Both the position numbers and the translations under genes were made by a program. Source: Candidatus Heimdallarchaeota archaeon (GTDB lineage Archaea > Asgardarchaeota > Heimdallarchaeia > Hodarchaeales > Hodarchaeaceae). From it: DNA of 64,000 nucleotides. The notes under the pieces are model-generated. The model was not told where the DNA came from. It worked only from the letters and a program-made list of their open reading frames with translations, and searched no databases. Below, one piece after another: positions 19,218 through 27,328 of the stretch (its first letter is position 1; each line of letters begins with the position of its first letter). Location: assembly GCA_020353515.1 (NCBI GenBank), contig CP070695.1, forward strand, positions 2,905,231 through 2,969,230. The letters are read 5' to 3'.

Positions 19218-19748
19218 ATGTCAGAAATTAATCTTCTTTCATCCTTATCAAATGATCAACAAATTGAAATACTACGTAAAAATTGGATGTCACACGATGC
19301 AAGATGGCAATACGTAACATTTCAAGAATTGGGAATTGAAAAGGGGAATAAACTTAATCAAGATGTTAGCCATCAAATGGGTAAAGTTATAACGTACCGG
19401 TTACTGAATGCGTTGGGAATTTCACAGGTAAATACCATTAAAGAGATGCAAACCATTTTTCATACCATTATGGAATTATGTTACCCAGCGCCAAGATTCA
19501 TATATCATTTTGAACAGAAATCTGACTCATCTCTTCTTGCAGTAATGGAGTACTGTACTATTTATGAAAATGTGAAGAAAGCAGGTATCGCAGACCAATA
19601 TGAATGTGCTTGTAGTGCAATGCATTTAGGTTGGTGTGAAGCAATGAAAATTGATGCAGAAGAAAAAATTACTAGGAGCCTAAAAAAGGGAGATGATTTT
19701 TGCGAATTTATCTTCAAAGTCAATAAATTCAACATTACTGAAGACTAG
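19218..19748 (+). CDS. DUF6125 / ATC-hydrolase-like protein
   Basis: The 176-residue cytosolic protein starts at ATG 19218 with GAGGT 11 bases upstream. The C-terminal part (a Cys-containing YECACSAMHLGWCE stretch, then KITRSLKKGDDFCEFIFKV) matches the pattern of the DUF6125 / L-2-amino-thiazoline-4-carboxylate hydrolase-like family, in which a conserved 'GD..C.F.i' closes the domain. The N-terminal part has the family's Trp-rich helix (RKNWMSHDARWQYVTFQ). The true substrate of these archaeal members is not known. The gene is isolated and converges on the radical SAM gene. The family call is moderate. Confidence 0.55.
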   Translation: MSEINLLSSLSNDQQIEILRKNWMSHDARWQYVTFQELGIEKGNKLNQDVSHQMGKVITYRLLNALGISQVNTIKEMQTIFHTIMELCYPAPRFIYHFEQKSDSSLLAVMEYCTIYENVKKAGIADQYECACSAMHLGWCEAMKIDAEEKITRSLKKGDDFCEFIFKVNKFNITED

Positions 19749-19794
19749 ATAAAGTTTGAACTGAATTCAGACATCACGACTCATGATATCTGGA

Positions 19795-21273
19795 TTACCT
19801 TTTGAGATTTCGGAAATCTTTCTTAATCATTACCATTTTCTTTAAAAAAGAATTATAATTTTCCCGTTTTATTTTATGATGAATTTTTATCAGTGATAAA
19901 GGAAGAAGTCTGCGAAGTAGTTTGAGAAAATACCATGGGTAAGCTCTGCGGAGATTCGTATGAAAAATCCAATCTAGGCTTTTAAAATTGTCATATAGGT
20001 ACTCTGTTAAGATTTCTACCGCGTCTGTAGTTAGGTACGAGGTCTTGATATTGGCTGATAGTGCATCGTAGTTGCTATAGTCATATGGATTAGTAACCAG
20101 CTTTTTTTGAATCAAAATCTCTCGAATCTGGGTGTTTGGGTAAGGAGTCAGAACAAAAAAGACTGGTGCATCAGCTTTTATTTGTTTAGTATAATGGAGA
20201 ACGTTGTAGAAATCTTCGACTTTGTCATCAGGATTTCCGACAATCAATCCTCCCATTGCAATCGCTCCATGACCTCTTATTTGTGACACCACAGCCTCAG
20301 CCTTTTTTGCCATATTTGATACATTTTTACCTATTGTCTGTAGTTTTTCTTGGTGTGGGTTTTCTATTCCTAAGAAAAATGCTTTGAAGTTAGCTTCTAG
20401 GGCTAATTTTAAGAGTTTAGGTTTGCTATATAAGCTGCCAACATGAGCTTGAGTAGTATAGTGGATGTCAGTCAATCCTCTTTTTATAATCCCTTCACAT
20501 AGATTACGAAAATGCCTAGAATTCAAACTGATGTTGTCATCTGCAAAAAAGATTGCTTTAGTTCCTTGTTTTTTACAATTCTCAATATCTGTTAGGATTC
20601 GCTCTATTTTATATGCCCGAAAGCTCCGCCCATACATCTTATTAATAGAACAGAACTTACATTCATATTTACATCCACGAGAGGTTTCAATCACATCTGC
20701 TTTCTTTCCTAGTATATGAAAACCTTTCGTTAATAATCGAACATCACGATTTGGTAGGTTTAATGAGGATAACTCAGTTAAAGGCCTCCAAGCGTTGTGG
20801 ATAAATTCCCCATTTTTTCTGTAAGATAGACCTTTGATATGTTGTAAATCTGTTTCATTGTTTTCAAGAGCGTGAAGTAACTCCTTAAAGGTGTGTTCAC
20901 CTTCTCTTTTAACAATAAAATCAATATCATTCCCCCATGAACGCCCAACTTCTTCAGGTATCATTGAGGCATGATAACCTCCAAGAGCTATCCTGATTTC
21001 AGGGTTGAAGGTTTTGATGAATCTTGCAATAGATCTCGCAGTTTTACTCTGAAAACTCATTGAAGAGAGTCCTACCAAATCTGGAGGATCACATAATAAT
21101 CTTTTTTCAAGAAAACCTCTAACATTTCGCCGTTGAAGTACTAAATCTGCAATACTGAGATGATGTTCTTCCCCAATATTACCTGCTATAGAACAAAGTG
21201 CTAGATTAGGAAGTACAGCAAAATGATGAAAATAAAAGGCAGTATTGGGCATAGCTAATAGCAGAACATGCAT
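19795..21273 (-). CDS. B12-binding-domain radical SAM protein
   Basis: The 492-residue protein has an N-terminal cobalamin-binding-like domain (residues 1-150, with LGGYHASMIPEEV but no DxHxxG histidine motif). A radical SAM domain follows with the [4Fe-4S] ligands CKYECKFC around residue 203 and the AdoMet-binding strand segments after it (IFFADDNISLNSRHF; FKAFFLGIENP). A helical C-terminal extension follows. Family members methylate unactivated carbons or assemble natural products, lipids or tetrapyrrole derivatives. The substrate cannot be read from the sequence and no biosynthetic cluster surrounds it. Confidence 0.85.
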   Translation of the reverse strand: MHVLLLAMPNTAFYFHHFAVLPNLALCSIAGNIGEEHHLSIADLVLQRRNVRGFLEKRLLCDPPDLVGLSSMSFQSKTARSIARFIKTFNPEIRIALGGYHASMIPEEVGRSWGNDIDFIVKREGEHTFKELLHALENNETDLQHIKGLSYRKNGEFIHNAWRPLTELSSLNLPNRDVRLLTKGFHILGKKADVIETSRGCKYECKFCSINKMYGRSFRAYKIERILTDIENCKKQGTKAIFFADDNISLNSRHFRNLCEGIIKRGLTDIHYTTQAHVGSLYSKPKLLKLALEANFKAFFLGIENPHQEKLQTIGKNVSNMAKKAEAVVSQIRGHGAIAMGGLIVGNPDDKVEDFYNVLHYTKQIKADAPVFFVLTPYPNTQIREILIQKKLVTNPYDYSNYDALSANIKTSYLTTDAVEILTEYLYDNFKSLDWIFHTNLRRAYPWYFLKLLRRLLPLSLIKIHHKIKRENYNSFLKKMVMIKKDFRNLKR

Positions 21274-21432
21274 TCGTCAATCATCTGAGATAATATCTTT
21301 GAATTTAGATTCTTAGAGTGAGTAGAATAATCTTCTTTTATCTGTATTTTTAGAGATTTGGGTTCAATATCCCCAAACAATGCAGACATAATATCGTTTA
21401 AAAGTAAATTTGTCACAATAAAGACGATAAAG

Positions 21433-22002
21433 ATGGATATTTTCGAAGCGATTCAAACTCGCAGATCTGTACGTGATTTTTCCGCTGATAAAATCCCCAA
21501 AGGAGATTTGGAGAAAATTCTCAATATGGGGAGATATGCACCAACTGCAGGGAATATCCAACCATGGAAATTCCTTTTATTGAAGAAGATAAACAGAAAA
21601 GGAAAATTCAAAGAAAAATTAGCTAAAAATATAGCGCGAATTGTAGAAGAATTAGCGATTCCTGACGAGGAAAAAAAATTAAGAAAGAAAAATACCAAAG
21701 AGGCATTAAATAATATTTTTAATGCGGCGCTAATAATACTTCTATTTGTTGATACAAATACTTATCCAGATTTAGTAATATATGATGGCGCACTAGCAGC
21801 ACAAAACATAATGCTTGCAGCCCACGCCTTGGGCTATGGTTCCTCATTTCAGACGTCATTTTTCCCAGAGCGAATTGTAAAAGATTTCTTCAGGATTCCG
21901 GAACACTATAAATTTATCTGTGCCCTACCAATTGGGAAAGTTGGAAAAAAACCAATAATGCCAGAAAAAAAGCCCTTAGAAGAACTTACCTGGAAAGATT
22001 AA
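21433..22002 (+). CDS. nitroreductase family flavoprotein
   Basis: The start is set at ATG 21433, since the family begins almost exactly at MDIFEAIQTRRSVRDF; a TTG at 21358 would add 25 atypical residues. The product has 189 residues. The FMN-binding RRSVRDF motif, the APTAGNIQPWKF segment (about residues 36-47) and the dimer-forming GALAAQNIMLAAHALGYGS helix are all present. Such enzymes use NAD(P)H to reduce nitro compounds, quinones or flavins. Physiological substrate unknown. The family is certain. Confidence 0.9.
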   Translation: MDIFEAIQTRRSVRDFSADKIPKGDLEKILNMGRYAPTAGNIQPWKFLLLKKINRKGKFKEKLAKNIARIVEELAIPDEEKKLRKKNTKEALNNIFNAALIILLFVDTNTYPDLVIYDGALAAQNIMLAAHALGYGSSFQTSFFPERIVKDFFRIPEHYKFICALPIGKVGKKPIMPEKKPLEELTWKD

Positions 22003-22065
22003 GCTCTGCATTTTCGCTAAAAAGTTTAAATACTCCAAAAAATAATTCGTTGAATTGTGATTATT

Positions 22066-22440
22066 ATGGCTGATTTAAAAGGTATTGGACGAATTTTAGG
22101 AGTTCTTGGGGGATTAATAATGGTAATTTTCGCTATCGTTATTGTCATTTCGAATATTGCCGCTGAACTCGTGGAAACAATGGCTGACTTGGTAGATTTA
22201 ACTACTATCAATCTTGCTGGGCAAGCTTTAGGTACTGGAGCTTGGATTATTTCTGCAGCAATCACAGTGGTCTGTGGTTGCATTGCAATTTTTGGATACC
22301 AAAAATTATCATCTAGAGATAAAAGTGATTTAATTCTTTGGGGAATCATCTACATAGTTATTGGTCTAGTTGGTGGTACACTAGGCGGATTAATTGTACT
22401 AATTGGTGGAATAATTCTTGTTATTGATTATTTCATCTAG
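22066..22440 (+). CDS. small membrane protein, three to four helices
   Basis: The 124-residue product from ATG 22066 is strongly hydrophobic. Helices are about residues 8-30 (GVLGGLIMVIFAIVIVISNI), 57-78 (WIISAAITVVCGCIAIFGY) and 88-124 (two short Gly-rich helices, YIVIGLVGGTLGGLIVLIGG). The loops are short. It resembles DUF4064-like or 'hypothetical membrane' Asgard proteins, but no named family is recognised. It is encoded alone, convergent with the next small membrane protein gene. Confidence 0.65.
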   Translation: MADLKGIGRILGVLGGLIMVIFAIVIVISNIAAELVETMADLVDLTTINLAGQALGTGAWIISAAITVVCGCIAIFGYQKLSSRDKSDLILWGIIYIVIGLVGGTLGGLIVLIGGIILVIDYFI

Positions 22441-22498
22441 AGAATTTTCATTCTCCCTTCCCTTTTTTATCATTAAATAAAACTTTACAGATAAAGCA

Positions 22499-22792
22499 CT
22501 ATTTTTCAATTTGTCTTTGCATGTGTTCTTTGTCTTTTAGGTTTATATACCCCCAGATAATAAACAAGGTGCCTCCGATTACTGTACTGATGATGAACAA
22601 TGGATTTTTAGTAACAAACCAAAATGCTAGAGAGACAAAAAATATCATTAAGGTTATAGAAATCCCTAACACAATACCAATTACCCATAATATACCTGTA
22701 AAGGTGATAGGTATGAAACTACCATTTTCTTTGAGCTCTTGAACTTCCTCAGAAGATTCAGGAGAACTTTTAGAGTTTAATTGAGTTCTCAT
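22499..22792 (-). CDS. small two-helix membrane protein
   Basis: From ATG 22792 the product has 97 residues; a TTG at 22807 would add five. A hydrophilic Ser/Glu-rich N-terminus (to about residue 28) precedes two transmembrane helices (GILWVIGIVLGISITLMIFF and PLFIISTVIGGTLFIIWGYI) and a charged tail KDKEHMQRQIEK. No family recognised. It lies back to back with the HAD gene at 22963. Confidence 0.55.
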   Translation of the reverse strand: MRTQLNSKSSPESSEEVQELKENGSFIPITFTGILWVIGIVLGISITLMIFFVSLAFWFVTKNPLFIISTVIGGTLFIIWGYINLKDKEHMQRQIEK

Positions 22793-22962
22793 ATTAATAT
22801 GATCCAATAGATTTCTCTGAAAATTTTTAAAAGCCCTTCAATATCTTTGATAGTATTTTGTAACAGTTTTTGATCTTTGAATGCGAGATTTGAACAGGAA
22901 TATTTTCATATCAGGTAGAAATATAATAATCTACTCCATTTCTACTAATGATGGATGGTTGA

Positions 22963-23637
22963 ATGAAGATCAAAGGTTTGTTAATTGATTTCGATGGAGT
23001 ACTAATAGATTCAACACGAGCTTACATGAAAGCGACTAATAATGCCCTGAAGCGCTTTAACTATTTTAACGTACCCAAAGATGAAGTAAGAGAGATTTCA
23101 TTGGAGATTGCTAGAAGGTTAGACCTAGGAGTTTCAAGAGATAAATTACTAGACGGTATAATTTCAATTTCGGGGAAGGATAATTCATCTTTTATGGATG
23201 TGTGGCTACAAACTTGGAATGAAGCCTGTCTATGGGAAGTTGAGCTCATACCAGATGTAAATAAACTCTTGAATGATCTTTCTAAGAGCTTCCCACTTGC
23301 TCTTGTTACTCTTCGATACATAAAGAGACCAGATATTGAAGATCAGTTGAGAAGATTGAAAATAAACAGATATTTTCAAACAATTATAACAGCTTTAGAT
23401 GTTAAGAGGCCTAAACCAAATCCAGATTCCTTTCTTGAAGGAGCAAAGAGATTAAATGTTTCAATAAATGATTGTGCTGTTGTTGGGGACTCTATTCTTG
23501 ATATTAAGGCTGGAAAGGCAAGTGGAGCGAAAACTGTTGCAGTTCTCTCTGGAATATTTGATGAAAGCGCATTAAAAAAAGAAAATCCTGATCTAATCAT
23601 CAAGAACATCTTAGAACTGTCAATTTATCTAGAGTAA
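22963..23637 (+). CDS. HAD-superfamily phosphatase (phosphoglycolate phosphatase-like)
   Basis: The 224-residue enzyme has the four HAD motifs: I DFDGVLIDS (nucleophile Asp9, acid Asp11), II Thr in LVTLRYIKRP, III Lys in KRPKPNPDSF and IV GDSILDIKAG. A helical cap domain lies between motifs I and II (residues 18-95). It resembles phosphoglycolate phosphatases and related sugar phosphatases, but cap residues do not identify the substrate. A TATA-like sequence near 22920 fits a short leader. It appears monocistronic. Confidence 0.85.
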   Translation: MKIKGLLIDFDGVLIDSTRAYMKATNNALKRFNYFNVPKDEVREISLEIARRLDLGVSRDKLLDGIISISGKDNSSFMDVWLQTWNEACLWEVELIPDVNKLLNDLSKSFPLALVTLRYIKRPDIEDQLRRLKINRYFQTIITALDVKRPKPNPDSFLEGAKRLNVSINDCAVVGDSILDIKAGKASGAKTVAVLSGIFDESALKKENPDLIIKNILELSIYLE

Positions 23638-23824
23638 TTCTTACTCTTTGATTTTTTCACTTTTTCGATGATGATTCGGAAATTAATAAAATTTCACCAA
23701 TGATAAGAGGATTAAAACTTTAGGATCATTTTTAAATTATTAAACTCTAAAAAATCGAAAATAGAACGTGTAACATTTTTATCAATAGTAAAATTCTCGT
23801 TCAGACTGTTGTAGGAGACAAAAT

Positions 23825-24169
23825 ATGACCGAAGATCAGTACAGAAAGATTATCACGGATGAAGTACAGAAAAAAATTATTGATGAATTCGCAACAATAA
23901 TATCCGAAAAAATAACCCTCAAAAAGATGGTCATCAAAGGTTTTTTATGGCAAGCATTGAGAAAGTGGCAAGAAACTCATGAAATGACTATTCTAGAAAC
24001 TGAAAAAGGGGGAGGAAGTAGTCCTGAAGAAAGAATTAAGCAAGCTTCTGAAATTCTTGATATTTGTTTTAATGAAATGCGATATTCAGTTAAAAGTGAA
24101 GTTGAAGCTCTTAAAACTGGTATTGACGAAGCAATACAACATTACACCAGAAATTATGCTGAAAGATAG
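23825..24169 (+). CDS. hypothetical helical protein
   Basis: The 114-residue product is hydrophilic and almost entirely helical (TEDQYRKIITDEVQKKIID; PEERIKQASEILDICFNEMR). It has one GGGSS break near residue 64 and no membrane segment or metal motif. No known family is recognised. It is followed after 43 bases by a HAD gene on the same strand, so the two may be co-transcribed. Confidence 0.6.
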   Translation: MTEDQYRKIITDEVQKKIIDEFATIISEKITLKKMVIKGFLWQALRKWQETHEMTILETEKGGGSSPEERIKQASEILDICFNEMRYSVKSEVEALKTGIDEAIQHYTRNYAER

Positions 24170-24212
24170 TCCTTTTTAGAACAGAGGAAAATGAAAGCAG
24201 ATATTTCTAAAT

Positions 24213-24941
24213 ATGAAGACCGAGGTGTTACTAATTTCTTCAGATGAGCAAATATTTTCTCTTTTTCTTGATGATGGTGGAGTGATGAATGATAATTTTA
24301 GAAGAGGAGAACAGTGGAAGAGTCTCATTGCAGAATATTTTGTACCACGGTATGGTGGGCTTCCCGATAAGTGGAAAGAGGCAAATCATCGTGTTGTCGA
24401 ATTACTTGTGAAGAAAGTTGGAAATGTAATTGATCACAGTATCAATCAAGATTATGAAAAATTTCAAGCTTACGAAGACGAGTTGTGGATCAATTTTATG
24501 TTTGATTCGGTGGGTATTGAACGACCGCTAAAACATGATTATTATAGAATATGCCGGGAAGTGGAACAATGGATAATCCCTCAGATTCAGGCAGATATAG
24601 AATGTATTGTAGAAGTCATTAAAAAATTAAAATCTGAAGGTTTCACTCTTTATACGGCTTCAGGAATCGTAGATTGTTTCACTAATTTATATGGACCAGA
24701 TCTCATTGGTGTAATGAAAGGAGGTTTAGAATTTTATAGAAGAATCTTTACTCACACTCAAGTCAATCCACTGCATGCTATTGTCATTGATGACAATCTG
24801 AAGGTTTTACAATTAGCTGGTCAACTAGGAGCCCACACTATTCAATCATGTGTGCTAAAGGAGTCAACACCGAAAAATAAGTATTATTATAATGATCCTG
24901 CTGAATTACCTGAAATAACCAAGAGCATTTTTTCTATTTAG
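24213..24941 (+). CDS. HAD-superfamily hydrolase
   Basis: The 242-residue protein carries HAD motif I as FLDDGGVMND (residues 18-27), a helical cap from about residue 35 to 120, the motif II region FTLYTASGIVDC, and the motif IV acidic pair in IVIDDNLKVLQLAG. The N-terminal 14 residues ahead of motif I (VLLISSDEQIFS) are unusual, since HAD proteins normally start a few residues before it. Motif III is not obvious (MKGGLEFYRRIF). It is probably a phosphatase of unknown substrate. Confidence 0.7.
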   Translation: MKTEVLLISSDEQIFSLFLDDGGVMNDNFRRGEQWKSLIAEYFVPRYGGLPDKWKEANHRVVELLVKKVGNVIDHSINQDYEKFQAYEDELWINFMFDSVGIERPLKHDYYRICREVEQWIIPQIQADIECIVEVIKKLKSEGFTLYTASGIVDCFTNLYGPDLIGVMKGGLEFYRRIFTHTQVNPLHAIVIDDNLKVLQLAGQLGAHTIQSCVLKESTPKNKYYYNDPAELPEITKSIFSI

Positions 24942-25024
24942 AGAATGATAGGTTTCAAATTGTTTTCACTAAGCTTTTGCCTTAAAGGAGTCTTTTTAAT
25001 ATATGAACAAAAAAATGATCTCAA

Positions 25025-25945
25025 GTGATTCAAAAAGTGTTTGATTCGATAGTCCCAAAAGTTTCACCATTAATTGTTGGAAGAACAAAGGAACTAGAGT
25101 TGATTGTTGCTGCTTTAGAAGCACGCAAACACATTTTACTAGAAGGGGCACCGGGAACTTCAAAATCCACCATTTTAAGACTCATTTCTGAAAACTCTGA
25201 ATTACCAATGTATATCATGGAAGGTAATGCGGATTTGACCCCTTCCAAGTTGATTGGTCAGTTTGATCCATCTTTGGTAATAGAGGCAGGTTATAAGCCA
25301 GAATTTTTTAGGAAAGGACCATTATTCTTGGCAATGGAAAAGGGAGGATTGTTGTACATTGATGAATTCAATCGAATGGCTTCTGATGCTAGTAATACAT
25401 TGATTAGAGCAATTGAAGAGAACGAATTAGTTATTCCACGTTGGGGATTATTGAAAGCTAAAGAGAGTTTCCGAGTGATATTAGCCCAAAATCCTTTTGA
25501 TGAGGTGGGTGTTGGAAAAATCTCACGAGCTTTATTTGATAGATTGATACGTATTAGTATGGATTATCAAGACGAACTAGAAGAACAAGAAATTGTCCTG
25601 AACGAATTGGGTGAGAACGAGAGTGTTGATCTTATAAAACTAGCAGTTCGTCTTACAAGAGCAACCAGAACACACCTAGAAATTAAGCAGGGTGCTTCTG
25701 TCAGGGGAGCAATTGATTTTGTATCTATGGCTTCTACTCTCATTCAATTAAGTCAACATAGATCAGCTTTTGAAATCCTGCGCGACAGCGCGTTTGCTGC
25801 TCTTTCAGGTAAGATTTGGCTCGATCCAGCAAGTGAACGAACTGCAGAGGAGATAATTGAGGAGCTACTACTTCAGATTATTCGGTCGTCAAATCTTACG
25901 CTCGAGATAGATTGGGAGAGCCTAGAAAACAGAAAAAAAAAATAG
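25025..25945 (+). CDS. MoxR-type AAA+ ATPase
   Basis: The 306-residue protein starts at GTG 25025; a nearby ATG at 25003 is in another frame and stops early. Walker A is GAPGTSKST (41-49), Walker B is LLYIDEFNR (about 110-118), and sensor/arginine elements (ILAQNPFD; ISRALFDRLIRI) follow. MoxR ATPases remodel or load cofactors into partner complexes and are usually paired with a von Willebrand A protein, as here: the VWA gene overlaps the 3' end by 34 bases. The client protein is not encoded nearby. Confidence 0.9.
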   Translation: MIQKVFDSIVPKVSPLIVGRTKELELIVAALEARKHILLEGAPGTSKSTILRLISENSELPMYIMEGNADLTPSKLIGQFDPSLVIEAGYKPEFFRKGPLFLAMEKGGLLYIDEFNRMASDASNTLIRAIEENELVIPRWGLLKAKESFRVILAQNPFDEVGVGKISRALFDRLIRISMDYQDELEEQEIVLNELGENESVDLIKLAVRLTRATRTHLEIKQGASVRGAIDFVSMASTLIQLSQHRSAFEILRDSAFAALSGKIWLDPASERTAEEIIEELLLQIIRSSNLTLEIDWESLENRKKK

Positions 25946-26817
25946 GAGAAATTCATCTCTTCTCTAATTTAGATGAAAATACTGAGGGGATAGATGAGGA
26001 GAGTATTTCCTCACCAGAAAGAATTATTGCAGAAGTAGAGGCTGAAATTGACAAGATCGAATTGGTGGGGTCTGTTTTGCTTGAGCTCCAAGCAGAAACA
26101 AAACAAAAAGTCATTGATTGGGCAACCCAACTTATCATTAATACCACTTCTGAACAAGTAGGAAGACAATGGAAAAAACCGAAGTACATTTCTAAAAAAT
26201 TAAAGAAAGAAAATTATCTTGATTTAGATATTGATAAAACTATTGAAAACATTGTAGATAATCCTATTGACAAAATTAATGCAATTCAAGTCTTACATCG
26301 AGAAAAGAAGGGACACTCTGTTCTTCTCATTATTGATTCAAGTTATTCAATGTCAGGAAAAAAGCTTGTGATGGCAGCAGCCGCAGCAGCTACCATAGCT
26401 CATTTGTTTGACTCTACGGATATAGGAATTGTGCATTTTGGAACAAAAGGGACAATTCTAAAACATTTTGACGCTGAAGAGTCGATTCAAAGCACCGTAG
26501 AAAAAATCTTTAATCTTATTCCAAGAGGACTAACCAACATCTATCAAGGATTAAAAGTGGGTGTTGAAGAACTCGGACAGAGAAAACAATCCTCTTATAC
26601 AGCGATTTTACTCAGTGATTGTGATGTCAATACTGGTAAAATTCCCTCTGTAATTGCATGGAAGCTCCAAGGATTGAAAATCATCACTTTCCCACCTGTT
26701 AACGAGTTTGTTGCTGATATTTTACAAAAAGAAACGAGAGGAGAGATATTTCATACAGCTTATGTTAAAGATATTCCGAAAATTTTACGTAAAATTTTCG
26801 TTGAAACCATAGTATGA
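25912..26817 (+). CDS. VWA-domain partner of the MoxR ATPase
   Basis: The start is uncertain: TTG 25912 gives 301 residues and overlaps the MoxR gene by 34 bases. The N-terminal half is charged and helical. The VWA domain begins near residue 135 with the metal-ion site DSSYSMSG (DxSxS); the MIDAS Thr is in GLTNIYQGL and the Asp in LLSDCDVNTG. VWA partners of MoxR bind the client protein through the MIDAS metal and deliver it to the ATPase. It is translationally linked to the ATPase gene. Confidence 0.85.
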   Translation: MGEPRKQKKKIGEIHLFSNLDENTEGIDEESISSPERIIAEVEAEIDKIELVGSVLLELQAETKQKVIDWATQLIINTTSEQVGRQWKKPKYISKKLKKENYLDLDIDKTIENIVDNPIDKINAIQVLHREKKGHSVLLIIDSSYSMSGKKLVMAAAAAATIAHLFDSTDIGIVHFGTKGTILKHFDAEESIQSTVEKIFNLIPRGLTNIYQGLKVGVEELGQRKQSSYTAILLSDCDVNTGKIPSVIAWKLQGLKIITFPPVNEFVADILQKETRGEIFHTAYVKDIPKILRKIFVETIV

Positions 26818-26870
26818 ATTTTATAAAATATGAGTTCAGTCTTATGATGGATAAACGTTAAGAATATAAA

Positions 26871-27197
26871 TTAGGGAACAGTAGTTTTTACATCTTTAGG
26901 TGATAACTTTCTCCGAGTGATTTTAAGAACAACTCCAGCAGAGGTAGGATCAGGGCAACGGACAAATTCCGTAGTGACTCCCTTGGAATCAATCACTTTC
27001 TTATATGGGGTTCCCCCATATGTCCAGGGGAGTTTTCCATCATACTCTAAGACTCGAATCATTGTATTTGCACTATCTAAAAGCCATGAGCAAAGTTTAG
27101 CCTTGTCATCAGGGTACCAAAGCGTCTCCCCAGTCTTATGATAAGGACAACCACTCTCATGAATCTCTAACTCAAAAGAATATTTTCTTCTTGCCAT
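26871..27197 (-). CDS. TIGR04076 family protein
   Basis: The 108-residue cytosolic protein matches the TIGR04076 layout: an early Cys-Pro and His (SGCPYHKTGETLWY), a second Cys (KLCSWLLDS), the LPW turn, and a closing Cys-Pro-Asp before the last strand (RCPDPTSAGVVLKITRR). The three conserved cysteines and the histidine might bind a metal. The biochemical role of the family is not known. It is encoded alone on the minus strand. Confidence 0.7.
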   Translation of the reverse strand: MARRKYSFELEIHESGCPYHKTGETLWYPDDKAKLCSWLLDSANTMIRVLEYDGKLPWTYGGTPYKKVIDSKGVTTEFVRCPDPTSAGVVLKITRRKLSPKDVKTTVP

Positions 27198-27328
27198 TTC
27201 AGGTTCACCTATATGATAAAAATCTTTTTTTGTGATTTTATAATCATGTCTTTTCTGGCAATATCTGTGAACATAGGAGTAATCCCAATTGATCTAAGAA
27301 GCTTTACTTCACTTGGACACGGAAAAAA

